NCBI RefSeq assembly: GCF_900169265.1
Contig: NZ_FXYX01000010.1
Coordinates: forward strand, 48,401-112,400
Origin: Brevibacterium iodinum ATCC 49514
GTDB taxonomy: Bacteria > Actinomycetota > Actinomycetes > Actinomycetales > Brevibacteriaceae
Direction of reading: 5' to 3'
DNA length: 64,000 nt
Shown here: positions 57,438 through 64,000 of the stretch, one piece after another
Position numbering within the stretch: position 1 is the first letter of the stretch
Layout of the letters: each line of letters opens with the position of its first letter
Position numbers and translations under genes: made by a program
Notes under the pieces: generated by a model
What the model saw: the letters and a program-made list of their open reading frames with translations, nothing else
The model's database searches: none
Told to the model about the DNA's origin: nothing

Positions 57438-58460
57438 TCAGCGCCCCTGAGAGCGCAGGAGCGCATCGAGTCGCGGATAGACCCGGCGGACGTTGTTCTC
57501 GAAAATGGCGGCGCGTTGATCAACGGTGATGTCAGCGTCTGCGATGTAGCGGACAGTGTCATCGAAGTAGTGACCGGTGTCCGGGTCGACGGTGCGCACC
57601 GCGCCGATCATCTCCGAGGCGAAGAGGATGTTCTTTGTCGGGATCGCGGTGAGGAGTTCGTCGATGCCCGGCTGGTGGTAGACGCAGGTGTCGAAGTACA
57701 GGTTGCCCAGCAGGTGCTCGTTGAGGTCGGGTTTGCCCAGTGCCGCCGCCAGACCGCGAAAGCGTCCCCAATGGTAGGGGGCTGCCCCGCCGCCGTGAGG
57801 AACGACGAGCCTGAGTTCCGGATAGCGTTCGAAGAGGTCGCCTTCGACCAGCTGCATCACCGCAGTGGTATCGGCGTTGAGATAGTGGGCGCCCGTGGTA
57901 TGGAAGGCCGGGTTGATCGAGGTCGACACGTGGATCATGGCCGGCAGCTGGTACTCGATCATCGTCTCGTAGATGGGGAACCAGGCGGGATCCGTCAGCG
58001 GCGGCGAAGTCCAGTACCCGCCGGAGGGATCGGGGTTGATGTTGACGGCGACCGCATTGTTCTCCACGACGCTGCGCCGAATCTCCTCGACACAGTCGGC
58101 CGGGTCGACTCCCTGAGACTGTGGAAGCATCGCCGCGGATGCGAAGCGATCCGGGTAGAGTCGGGCAACGCGTGCACACAGATCGTTGCACACACGTGCC
58201 CATTGCGTGGAGACCGCGGCATCGCCGAGGTGGTGCGCCATGAACGAGGCACGCGGGGAGAAGATCGTGAGATCGATTCCGCGCTCGTCCATGAGCCGCA
58301 GCTGGTTGGCCGCAAGCGATTCGCGGATCTCATCGTCGCTGATCGTCGGCGCGGTCTCCGGCAGTGCGCGGCCTCCGTCGAATGCGGCGAGCTGTTCATC
58401 CCGCCACTCACCCAGCGGGCTCGGTGCGGTGGTGTAGTGGCCGTGGCAGTCGATGATCAT
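57438..58460 (-). CDS. ligJ: 4-oxalomesaconate hydratase, amidohydrolase-type
   Basis: This enzyme hydrates 4-oxalomesaconate to CHA. It has 340 residues and closely follows the Sphingobium LigJ pattern: IIDCHGHYTTAPSPLGEWR with the metal HxH, DLTIFSPRASFMAHHLGD, NINPDPSGGYWTSPPLTDP, AMIHVSTSINPAFHTTGAHY, VPHGGGAAPYHWGRFRGLA, and NILFASEMIGAVRTVDPDTG. The P. putida pathway uses an unrelated GalB, so this locus is of the Sphingobium type at this step. ATG 58460 follows AAGGAAG and overlaps the galD stop by 4 bp; the frame open to 58535 has no support. Confidence 0.95.
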   Translation of the reverse strand: MIIDCHGHYTTAPSPLGEWRDEQLAAFDGGRALPETAPTISDDEIRESLAANQLRLMDERGIDLTIFSPRASFMAHHLGDAAVSTQWARVCNDLCARVARLYPDRFASAAMLPQSQGVDPADCVEEIRRSVVENNAVAVNINPDPSGGYWTSPPLTDPAWFPIYETMIEYQLPAMIHVSTSINPAFHTTGAHYLNADTTAVMQLVEGDLFERYPELRLVVPHGGGAAPYHWGRFRGLAAALGKPDLNEHLLGNLYFDTCVYHQPGIDELLTAIPTKNILFASEMIGAVRTVDPDTGHYFDDTVRYIADADITVDQRAAIFENNVRRVYPRLDALLRSQGR

Positions 58461-59668
58461 GCGTTGCTTCCTTCTGGCTGAGCGCGGATGGTGCCTGTGG
58501 GTGAAACGGTGGAATCTGAGTCGCATCCGGTCCACACGCTGCGGGGCACGAAGACCGACCCGGCCATGAGGGTACGCGCGGTGCGGGTGAGGCCGGAACG
58601 GGTGACGGTGTCCCCGTCGAGGCGCAGCTCGACAGGGAAGCTTCCGCTGGGATGGTCGATGTGCAGCGTGCGTTCGCTCCCAGTGCCGGGCTGGGAGATC
58701 TCGGCGGCGACGGTGTCGTCCATGCAGGCGGCGGTGGCGACGGTGAGTGCTGCGAGGACGCCGATGGAACGGTGGACGGTCTGCGGGATGAAGCTGCGCG
58801 TCGTCAGGGCAGCACCCGAGCTCGGCGCGGAGACGAGAGTCATCTTCGGATAGCTCTTGTCGCTGACGTCGCCGAGTCCCATGAGCTCTCCGGCCTGCAG
58901 CCGGAGGTGCTCGATGGTGCTCGTGAGTCGGGTATCCGCTTCCAGTGTTTCGGGTGTCTCTGTGCCCTCGAGTCCGAGGTCGGAGGCACGGAGGATGACG
59001 ACGGGCTGACCGTTGTCGATCAGTGTGACCTCTATGGTGATGCCGTCGGGCAGGGAGAGTTCGTCGCGTCGCCGGCCGGTGGGCAGCAGCGATGGGGCGA
59101 TCGATCCTGCTGTGTCGCGGAAGAGGATGGAGATCGGGCTGCCGGTGCCGTTGACTCCGTCGATCGCGGTGTCCCCTTCGAATTCGACGACTCGATCTCC
59201 GTCCGGGCCGGGCGGCGTGCGGATCGTGATCTCTGCGACGAGGCCGGTGTTGAGCGTCCTCACCGTCACTGTCATGAGGTCCTCGACGGGAGTGATGAGG
59301 CCGATTTCCACGGCGAAGGGAACGACGGCGGCGAGCATGTTTCCGCAGTTCGCACGGGTCTGGACCTCTGTGCTCTCCGGTTGGAGTTGGGCGAAGGTGA
59401 AATCGAGATCGACGTCGTCGGCGTCCGATTCGGAGACGATGCCGACCTTGCTCGTCAGCGGGTGTCCCCCGCCGAGGCCGTCGACCTGCAGGGGGTGAGG
59501 GCTGCCCATCACCCCCAAGAGGACGCGGTCGCGCAGATCGCTGTCAGCAGGAAGATCCGAGGCATGGAAGAAGGCGCCCCGGGACGTACCGCCACGCATG
59601 AACAGCGCGGGCAGGACGGTCTGGGAACTTCGAGGGCCCGTGCAGTGGGAGATGACCCGATCGTGCAT
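58457..59668 (-). CDS. galD: 4-oxalomesaconate tautomerase (GalD/LigU, PrpF family)
   Basis: This diaminopimelate-epimerase-fold isomerase has 403 residues. It interconverts keto/enol or double-bond forms of 4-oxalomesaconate for the hydratase. PrpF/GalD motifs are LPALFMRGGTSRGAFFHASDLP, LGGGHPLTSKVGIV, the catalytic Cys region VQTRANCGNMLAAVVPFAVEIGL and GELMGLGDVSDKSYPKMTLVSAP. Its length is usual for GalD. It leads the galD-ligJ-ligK-dioxygenase operon. ATG 59668 is within the family start; the frame open to 59746 runs into the operator region. Upstream lies an ATGTTAACAAT box and the divergent GntR gene. Confidence 0.93.
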   Translation of the reverse strand: MHDRVISHCTGPRSSQTVLPALFMRGGTSRGAFFHASDLPADSDLRDRVLLGVMGSPHPLQVDGLGGGHPLTSKVGIVSESDADDVDLDFTFAQLQPESTEVQTRANCGNMLAAVVPFAVEIGLITPVEDLMTVTVRTLNTGLVAEITIRTPPGPDGDRVVEFEGDTAIDGVNGTGSPISILFRDTAGSIAPSLLPTGRRRDELSLPDGITIEVTLIDNGQPVVILRASDLGLEGTETPETLEADTRLTSTIEHLRLQAGELMGLGDVSDKSYPKMTLVSAPSSGAALTTRSFIPQTVHRSIGVLAALTVATAACMDDTVAAEISQPGTGSERTLHIDHPSGSFPVELRLDGDTVTRSGLTRTARTLMAGSVFVPRSVWTGCDSDSTVSPTGTIRAQPEGSNA

Positions 59669-59705
59669 CCTTGCAATCCTTTCGACGGCGATGACCTCAG
59701 CATAA

Positions 59706-59716
59706 ATGTTAACAAT
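59706..59716. promoter_or_regulatory. GntR operator candidate upstream of galD
   Basis: ATGTTAACAAT, containing the TGTTAACA palindrome, lies 38 bp upstream of galD and 92 bp from the divergent GntR start. It resembles the ATTGTTGACAAT site ahead of the AAHS permease at 60602-60613. FCD-type GntR proteins often bind such TGT-N2-ACA sites. Confidence 0.5.
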
Positions 59717-59807
59717 AGTGTTCTCAATCCGGAACGGCATCGCCAAACTCGGCCCACCTCGGTAGCCTGAACGAGACCGAGCCTGACCGACGACGGAGCA
59801 CTTGAGA

Positions 59808-60515
59808 ATGCCAGACTCCCCCGCGACCTCCCCTTCCCCCGCCGCCGAGACGCCCCCTCACCCCGTCGGCCGGAACCGATCGATGCCCGCCGGTCGCCTG
59901 CGCGACCGATTGCGAGAGAAGATAATGGCAGGAGAACTCGTGCCCGATCAGCGCCTGGTCGAGGCCGATATCAGCGAAGAGTACGGGTCCTCCCGCGGCA
60001 ATGTGCGCATCGCACTGGCCGATCTGACCGCCGAAGGACTGGTCGAAAAAGTGGCCAATCGCGGCGCCCGGGTCCGCGCGGTCTCGCTCGATGAGGCGAT
60101 CGAGATCACCGAGGTCCGCGGAGCACTGGAATCACTGTGCGCCCGCCGCGCTGCAGAGAGGGTCGGCCCCGGCCAGGTCGCACAGCTGCGAGACATCGGC
60201 CGGCGGATGACCGCGGCGGTCAGCGAGGGTGATCGCGAAGCGTATTCGGGATGCAATCGCGAACTCCACGCGCTCGTCATCGAGATCAGCGGTCAGCGCA
60301 CCGCCGCCGAGACGATCAGGCGCCTGCGCGGCCAGGCGGTGCGCTACCAGTACCGGATCGCCCAGCAATCCGGGCGGCCGGCAGAATCGCTGCCGCAGCA
60401 TTTGGCCATCATCGAAAGCGTCTGCGCCCAGGACCCGGATGCGGCCGCCGCGGCAATGCAGGCTCACATCCGCAGCGTGGCCCGGTCGATCGAGATGATC
60501 GAAGCAGCGAAATAG
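59808..60515 (+). CDS. GntR-family regulator, FCD type
   Basis: This regulator has 235 residues. The winged helix lies at about 28-92 (RLREKIMAGELVPDQRLVEADISEEYGSSRGNVRIALADLTAEGLVEKVANRGARV). The all-helical FCD domain follows (ITEVRGALESLCARRAAERV) with likely metal-ligand residues in CNRELHALVIEISGQ and a His in LPQHLAIIESV. It sits between the galD operon and the AAHS permease gene, with similar operator-like boxes before each. It probably represses both until an aromatic acid or pathway intermediate binds. ATG 59808 is chosen over TTG 59802. Confidence 0.92.
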   Translation: MPDSPATSPSPAAETPPHPVGRNRSMPAGRLRDRLREKIMAGELVPDQRLVEADISEEYGSSRGNVRIALADLTAEGLVEKVANRGARVRAVSLDEAIEITEVRGALESLCARRAAERVGPGQVAQLRDIGRRMTAAVSEGDREAYSGCNRELHALVIEISGQRTAAETIRRLRGQAVRYQYRIAQQSGRPAESLPQHLAIIESVCAQDPDAAAAAMQAHIRSVARSIEMIEAAK

Positions 60516-60589
60516 AGCGTACGCAAGCGCACCGAGAATATGCACTTCGGCCCCCCTGAAGGACTCCTCAGGCAGAGTGCTTCGAAACT

Positions 60590-60613
60590 ATTGTTGATCA
60601 TATTGTTGACAAT
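60590..60613. promoter_or_regulatory. GntR operator candidate upstream of AAHS permease
   Basis: ATTGTTGACAAT (60602-60613) is a perfect 12-bp palindrome-like site (ATTGT-TG-ACAAT), preceded 12 bp upstream by ATTGTTGATCA (60590-60600). The pair lies 82 bp before the permease start in AT-rich DNA. Confidence 0.6.
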
Positions 60614-60694
60614 GAGAGATCTCGGCTGGTTCACTCGGAGTTGTCGGCTCGAACCGAGCCACTCTCAACGACGAGCTCGAACTGAGGATTTCAT

Positions 60695-62044
60695 ATGGTC
60701 TCTGCACCCCTCTCCCAATCCGCGACGAGCAGACGCGGAGTCACGATCGTCCTGTTTCTGTCGTGGCTGGCCGTCTTCTTCGACGGCATCGACACATTCA
60801 TGTACGGCGCGACCATTCCGTCCATGACCTCCGATGCGAGCTTCGGAATGACAGACCTGCACGCGGGCAACATCGGCTCCTATGCGACCTTCGGCATGCT
60901 CATCGGTGCACTGTGCGCGGGGATGATGACCGATGCGATCGGACGCCGTCGGGGCATCATGGTGTGCACGATCGTCTTCTCCGTGGCATCTGCCGGATGC
61001 GCTCTTGCTCCGTCTGCAGCCGCATTCGGCATCTTCCGCACGATCGCCGGGGTGGGCCTCGGCGGGCTCCTGCCCACAGCGATTGCGATGGTCTCCGAAT
61101 TCGCCACCGACAAGCGGCGGAACCTGTCCATCGGCATACTCATGACCGCGCACCAGGTCGGCGGCATTGTGGCCGGGCTGCTGGGAATCAGCCTGCTGGA
61201 ATCGGCCGGATGGCGTTCGATGTACTGGGTCGGTGTCATTCCCTTCGTGCTGCTCGTGCCGCTCATCTATGCGTTCCTCCCGGAGTCGTTGAGCTTCCTC
61301 GTCGCCAAGGGCAAGATGGACAAGGCCAGAGCTACAGCTGAGAAGCTCGGCATGGCATTGCCGGAGCTCAATGCCGACGGTTCGGGGCCGAAGGGGTCGT
61401 TCCTGCGGAACTTGGGCCGTCTCTTCCAGCGTCGGAACGCTGTCCTCACCCTGCTGTTCTGGGCGGCCTCGTTCGGCGGTCTCCTCCTGGTCTACGGAGT
61501 GAGCACCTGGCTGCCGAAGCTCATGGCGGCCGAAGGCTATGCGCTCGGGTCCTCGCTGTCCTTCCTCATCGTCATCAACCTCGGCGGGGTCTTCGGGCTC
61601 CTGGTTGCCGGCCGGACCTCGGATTCGCTCGGACCGGTGAAGGTGGCCATGCTGTGGTTCTTGGTCACGGCCGTCGCCGTGTGCCTGCTCAGCGTCAAGA
61701 TGCCGGTGATCGTCACCTACCTGATTGTGTTCATCGCCGGATTCTTCCTCTTCAGCGCCCAGACGATGGTGTACGCGGCAGTCGCACACGTCTTCCCGAC
61801 CCGGACACGGGCTTCGGCCATCGGTTGGACGACCGGCATGGGAAGATTCGGTGCGGTCTTCGGTCCCTGGATGGGTGGGCAGCTCATGGCTCTCGGACTG
61901 CATGACTGGGGTTTTGCCGCCTTTGCTGCTTTCGCAGTGTCATCGATGATCATGTTGCTGCTCATCCTCGTTGTGACGAAGTCGAGCGCAGGCCGTGCCG
62001 TCGACTACTCGACACCGGCCCGCGAATCGCGCATCTCCGCTTGA
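60695..62044 (+). CDS. Aromatic acid:H+ symporter (AAHS family, PcaK/GalP-like)
   Basis: This 12-helix MFS importer has 449 residues. AAHS traits are LSWLAVFFDGIDTFMYGATIPSM in TM1 with the two acidic residues of the family DGxD motif, GMMTDAIGRRRGIM between TM2 and TM3, RTIAGVGLGGLLPTAIAMVSEF in TM4, and TRTRASAIGWTTGMGRFGAVFGPWMGG in TM11. It should bring in gallate, protocatechuate, vanillate or related acids for the adjoining operons. ATG 60695 follows GAGGA. It is downstream of the GntR gene with its own promoter and operator. Confidence 0.93.
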   Translation: MVSAPLSQSATSRRGVTIVLFLSWLAVFFDGIDTFMYGATIPSMTSDASFGMTDLHAGNIGSYATFGMLIGALCAGMMTDAIGRRRGIMVCTIVFSVASAGCALAPSAAAFGIFRTIAGVGLGGLLPTAIAMVSEFATDKRRNLSIGILMTAHQVGGIVAGLLGISLLESAGWRSMYWVGVIPFVLLVPLIYAFLPESLSFLVAKGKMDKARATAEKLGMALPELNADGSGPKGSFLRNLGRLFQRRNAVLTLLFWAASFGGLLLVYGVSTWLPKLMAAEGYALGSSLSFLIVINLGGVFGLLVAGRTSDSLGPVKVAMLWFLVTAVAVCLLSVKMPVIVTYLIVFIAGFFLFSAQTMVYAAVAHVFPTRTRASAIGWTTGMGRFGAVFGPWMGGQLMALGLHDWGFAAFAAFAVSSMIMLLLILVVTKSSAGRAVDYSTPARESRISA

Positions 62045-62132
62045 GGCCGCCGACCCTGCGACGGCTCGTTGGTACCGCGAGCTGGCCGCGGGGTTCCACC
62101 GCGAGGCGGCCGCCGGAGTCCAGAAGGAGAAC

Positions 62133-63383
62133 GTGAAATCCGTGCGCAGCTCGATGCACTCGCCCCGAACTGCTGAGCGGAACGCCGTTCGCAGTCGTGC
62201 ATGGATAGTCCTTCTCGGGTGCGGCATCGTCGCCGCAATGCATGTGTGGAAGCTCCCCGGAGCACTCACATTCATCCGCCAGGACCTGGGCATGAGTCTG
62301 GTCCAATCGGGTGTCCTGCTCGGCATTGTCCAGGTCGGTGCGCTGCTGCTCGGTCTCAGCGGGTCGCTGGTTTCGGAGAAGGTCGGGCTGCGCACCACGA
62401 TCGTCATCGGTCTCACGATGCTGGCGCTCGGCTCACTGGTTGGGGCGCTATCTCAGGAAACCTGGCAGCTGATGGTCACGCGAGCGTTCGAGGGAATCGG
62501 CTTCCTTCTCGTCACCCTGGCCGCACCGCCGCTCATTCGTGTGACCACCGAGCAGGGCCGGGTGTCCCAGGCGATGGGCTGCTGGTCGGCGTTCCAGGGC
62601 ATCGCGGTCTTCCTCGCGGTGCTCGTCTCCACCGTGCTGTTGCGCGGCCTCGAGTGGGTGAACTGGCAGATGTGGTGGTTGCTCATGGGAGTCGTGTCGG
62701 CTCTCATGGTGGTCATCGTCATCCGGACCGTCCCGGTCGATCACGGGCGTGCCGTGGACTTCAGGTCGACGTTCAGGGCGATCGGGACGACTCTGCAGAC
62801 GTCGATGCCGTGGGTCATCTCTGTCATCTTCGCCTGCTACACGCTGCAGTGGGGCGCGATCATCGGTTTTCTGCCCGACATTGTCGGGGAGCAGGATGGA
62901 TTCACCGTCGGGATCGCCACCGCGGTGGTCGGCGGAGCCAATGGGGCCGGCAACGTCATCAGCGGTCAGCTGCTCAAGCGCGGGTTCTCTCCGCGGCTGT
63001 TGGTGATGATCGGAATGGTCAGCATGATCATCACGACCGTGCTGATCTTCGCTCCTGATTGGGGCAGCGTCGTCGGCGGAGAGTGGATTCAGCTGACGAT
63101 CGCTGTCGCCTTCTCGGGCATCGCGGCCCTGATCCCGTCGACGATCACGAGGATCGCCGTCGACGTCGCACCGCCGGGTGGATCTGTCTCCGCGGTGATG
63201 GGACTGATGATTCAGGTGTACAACGCGGCGAACTTCGTCGGCCCGATTGTGCTCACTGCGATCGCGACCGCGGTCGGCGGCTGGCACCTGTCCTGGCTGA
63301 TGACATCGGCGGCGGCTCTCCTCGGTGCCGTCTTGGGAGCGGTGTTCCTCAGTACGCGACGGCTGCGGATGTCATTCGCCTGA
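62133..63383 (+). CDS. MFS transporter (CynX/NimT-like or related)
   Basis: This is a second permease, about 416 residues and 12 hydrophobic segments. Recognisable parts are AWIVLLGCGIVAAMHVWKLPGALTFIRQDLGMSLVQSG and GSLVSEKVGLRTTIVIGLTMLALGSLVGAL. It lacks the AAHS TM1 motif and looks closer to the cyanate/nitroimidazole (CynX/NimT) group, so the substrate is open. I chose GTG 62133, just behind AAGGAG, but ATG 62154 or an upstream start to 61995 is possible. It follows the AAHS gene by 88 bp and may share its transcript. Confidence 0.82.
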   Translation: MKSVRSSMHSPRTAERNAVRSRAWIVLLGCGIVAAMHVWKLPGALTFIRQDLGMSLVQSGVLLGIVQVGALLLGLSGSLVSEKVGLRTTIVIGLTMLALGSLVGALSQETWQLMVTRAFEGIGFLLVTLAAPPLIRVTTEQGRVSQAMGCWSAFQGIAVFLAVLVSTVLLRGLEWVNWQMWWLLMGVVSALMVVIVIRTVPVDHGRAVDFRSTFRAIGTTLQTSMPWVISVIFACYTLQWGAIIGFLPDIVGEQDGFTVGIATAVVGGANGAGNVISGQLLKRGFSPRLLVMIGMVSMIITTVLIFAPDWGSVVGGEWIQLTIAVAFSGIAALIPSTITRIAVDVAPPGGSVSAVMGLMIQVYNAANFVGPIVLTAIATAVGGWHLSWLMTSAAALLGAVLGAVFLSTRRLRMSFA

Positions 63384-63474
63384 TGAGGCTTCTTCATGAT
63401 GAAGTCCGTCGCCGAGCTGCCCGCAAGTTTTCGGGTCGATGTGCCTCTCGCCTGTCGACTTGTCCAGTACGACG

Positions 63475-63689
63475 AAACTCGCTCCCGCCGCTTTCCAAGC
63501 GCAGATGATGTCCTTGTGGTTTCTCGCGCGGTCGCAGCTTCAGGAATCAACGCCCAGCTCGTCCAACTGTATGGACCGGGGACGGAAGCTAGTTACTTCC
63601 TCGGTGTGGGTCTCGCGGTCATCGCCGTCGGCGGGTTAACGATACTTGTTGGAAAATGGTCACGCCGCCGCATGATCGGAATCAAGTAG
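63475..63689 (+). pseudogene. C-terminal remnant of a POT-family peptide transporter
   Basis: One frame reads [20 protein letters not shown], a typical POT/PTR2 segment (LAPxAFxxQMMxLWF). A neighbouring frame continues it as [20 protein letters not shown] and a last membrane helix ending KWSRRRMIGIK-stop. Only about 70 codons remain, with a frameshift near 63540 and no N-terminal body upstream. It lies 78 bp from the ISL3 end. The IS or an earlier rearrangement may have removed the rest. Confidence 0.6.
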
Positions 63690-63766
63690 TCGCCGACTCC
63701 CGTACTGAGCTTCAGACAGCTCTCAACCTGAATCAACGACCCCAGAACCCGGGCCGAAAGGAATAT

Positions 63767-64000
63767 GGCTCTTCGTAATTGAGAGTGTAGATCGGTGATT
63801 CCAGGATACGGCGAGTCGCTGCGCGGATAGACGTCGAGGTCTTCCGATGATGGAAGTTCTCACACAATCCATCCGAAAGACCTCGACGTGGCCAAGCCTA
63901 CTTTCTCGACCCCTGACCTCACGACATTCTGCCGACTCGACACCCTCGATCTGACCTGCACCGGCCAAAACATCACCGGGCACAAGGCGATTCTGGAATG
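63767..64000 (+). mobile_element. Left end of an ISL3-family insertion sequence (continues past window)
   Basis: GGCTCTTCGTAATTGAGAGT at 63767 has the GGCTCTTC opening typical of ISL3 ends and lies 121 bp before the transposase start. The 8 bp just outside (AGGAATAT, 63759-63766) would be one copy of the usual 8-bp target duplication. The right end is outside the window, so the boundary is inferred. Confidence 0.6.
63888..64000 (+). CDS. ISL3-family transposase, N-terminal 37 codons only
   Basis: A GTG at 63888 opens AKPTFSTPDLTTFCRLDTLD then LTCTGQNITGHKAILE, up to the window edge. The pattern of a short hydrophilic start followed by LDxLxLxxTGxxI is that of ISL3 transposases just before their zinc-finger cysteine cluster. 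That cluster and the DDE domain lie beyond the window, so intactness cannot be judged. Confidence 0.7.
   Translation, partial: MAKPTFSTPDLTTFCRLDTLDLTCTGQNITGHKAILE

Noticed and set aside
60665..61903. 412-residue minus-strand frame opposite the AAHS permease
   Set aside because: Composition is hydrophilic and repetitive (His/Glu/Asp/Arg), the usual shadow of a GC-rich membrane-protein gene.

Overview
The window is high-GC DNA with short intergenic gaps, many 4-bp ATGA gene overlaps, a large DUF222/HNH (13E12-type) endonuclease gene, a CGDxC-type arsenate reductase of the mycothiol-linked class, and the start of an ISL3-type transposon. Together these point to an actinobacterial chromosome. 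The overall gene style fits Brevibacterium or a close relative, but that genus call is an inference.

Layout. 1-5.9 kb: the end of an ABC transporter ATPase gene, a NarL-type two-component system, a MocR/LysN-like aminotransferase, and a probable fluoride riboswitch ahead of two overlapping crcB genes. 5.9-19.5 kb: an Old Yellow Enzyme with a divergent ArsR-type regulator, a DUF3151 gene, a glycosyltransferase coupled to a degenerate GDPD-like membrane protein, an LCAD-type acyl-CoA dehydrogenase, a CaiB-type CoA transferase with a divergent TetR, nagB behind a wrecked GntR gene, an SPFH protein, ohrR-ohr and malic enzyme. 19.5-30.8 kb: the HNH gene, a two-subunit CoA-transferase with MFS transporter and divergent LysR, a histidine-phosphatase-like protein, and an ars operon (arsR <-> acr3-arsC-flavoprotein). 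30.8-38.7 kb: a LuxR-tail remnant, a CitAB-type two-component system, DoxX, TetR, csbD, otsA, a small GNAT-like protein and dctA.

Catabolic part (38.8-63.4 kb). The first block (38.9-50.4 kb) contains a phosphotransferase and an ACAD11-like acyl-CoA dehydrogenase whose genes overlap, plus two SDRs, a MaoC hydratase, an MDR reductase, an acyl-CoA ligase, a phosphotriesterase-like lactonase and an MFS permease. Two distant divergent promoters in it carry the same ~20-bp palindrome, which suggests one regulon. The enzyme set fits lactone or 4-hydroxyacid catabolism through 4-phospho-acyl-CoA.

The second block (51.4-62 kb) encodes a LigM-like tetrahydrofolate-dependent O-demethylase with MetF-like and PurU proteins for its C1 units, and an operon for 4-oxalomesaconate tautomerase, 4-oxalomesaconate hydratase (LigJ), a LigK/GalC aldolase and a ring-cleavage dioxygenase. 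The dioxygenase is of the type I (VOC) fold, whereas the known gallate and protocatechuate 4,5-dioxygenases are type II. A GntR regulator and an AAHS aromatic-acid permease share an ATTGTTNACAAT-like operator. The likely job is growth on methoxylated lignin-type acids via gallate or 3-O-methylgallate.

Gene decay is visible in several places: a GntR remnant (14.3 kb), a LuxR tail (30.9 kb), a RES toxin with an internal deletion beside an intact antitoxin-like gene (50.4-51.3 kb), and a peptide-transporter tail next to the ISL3 element at the right edge.
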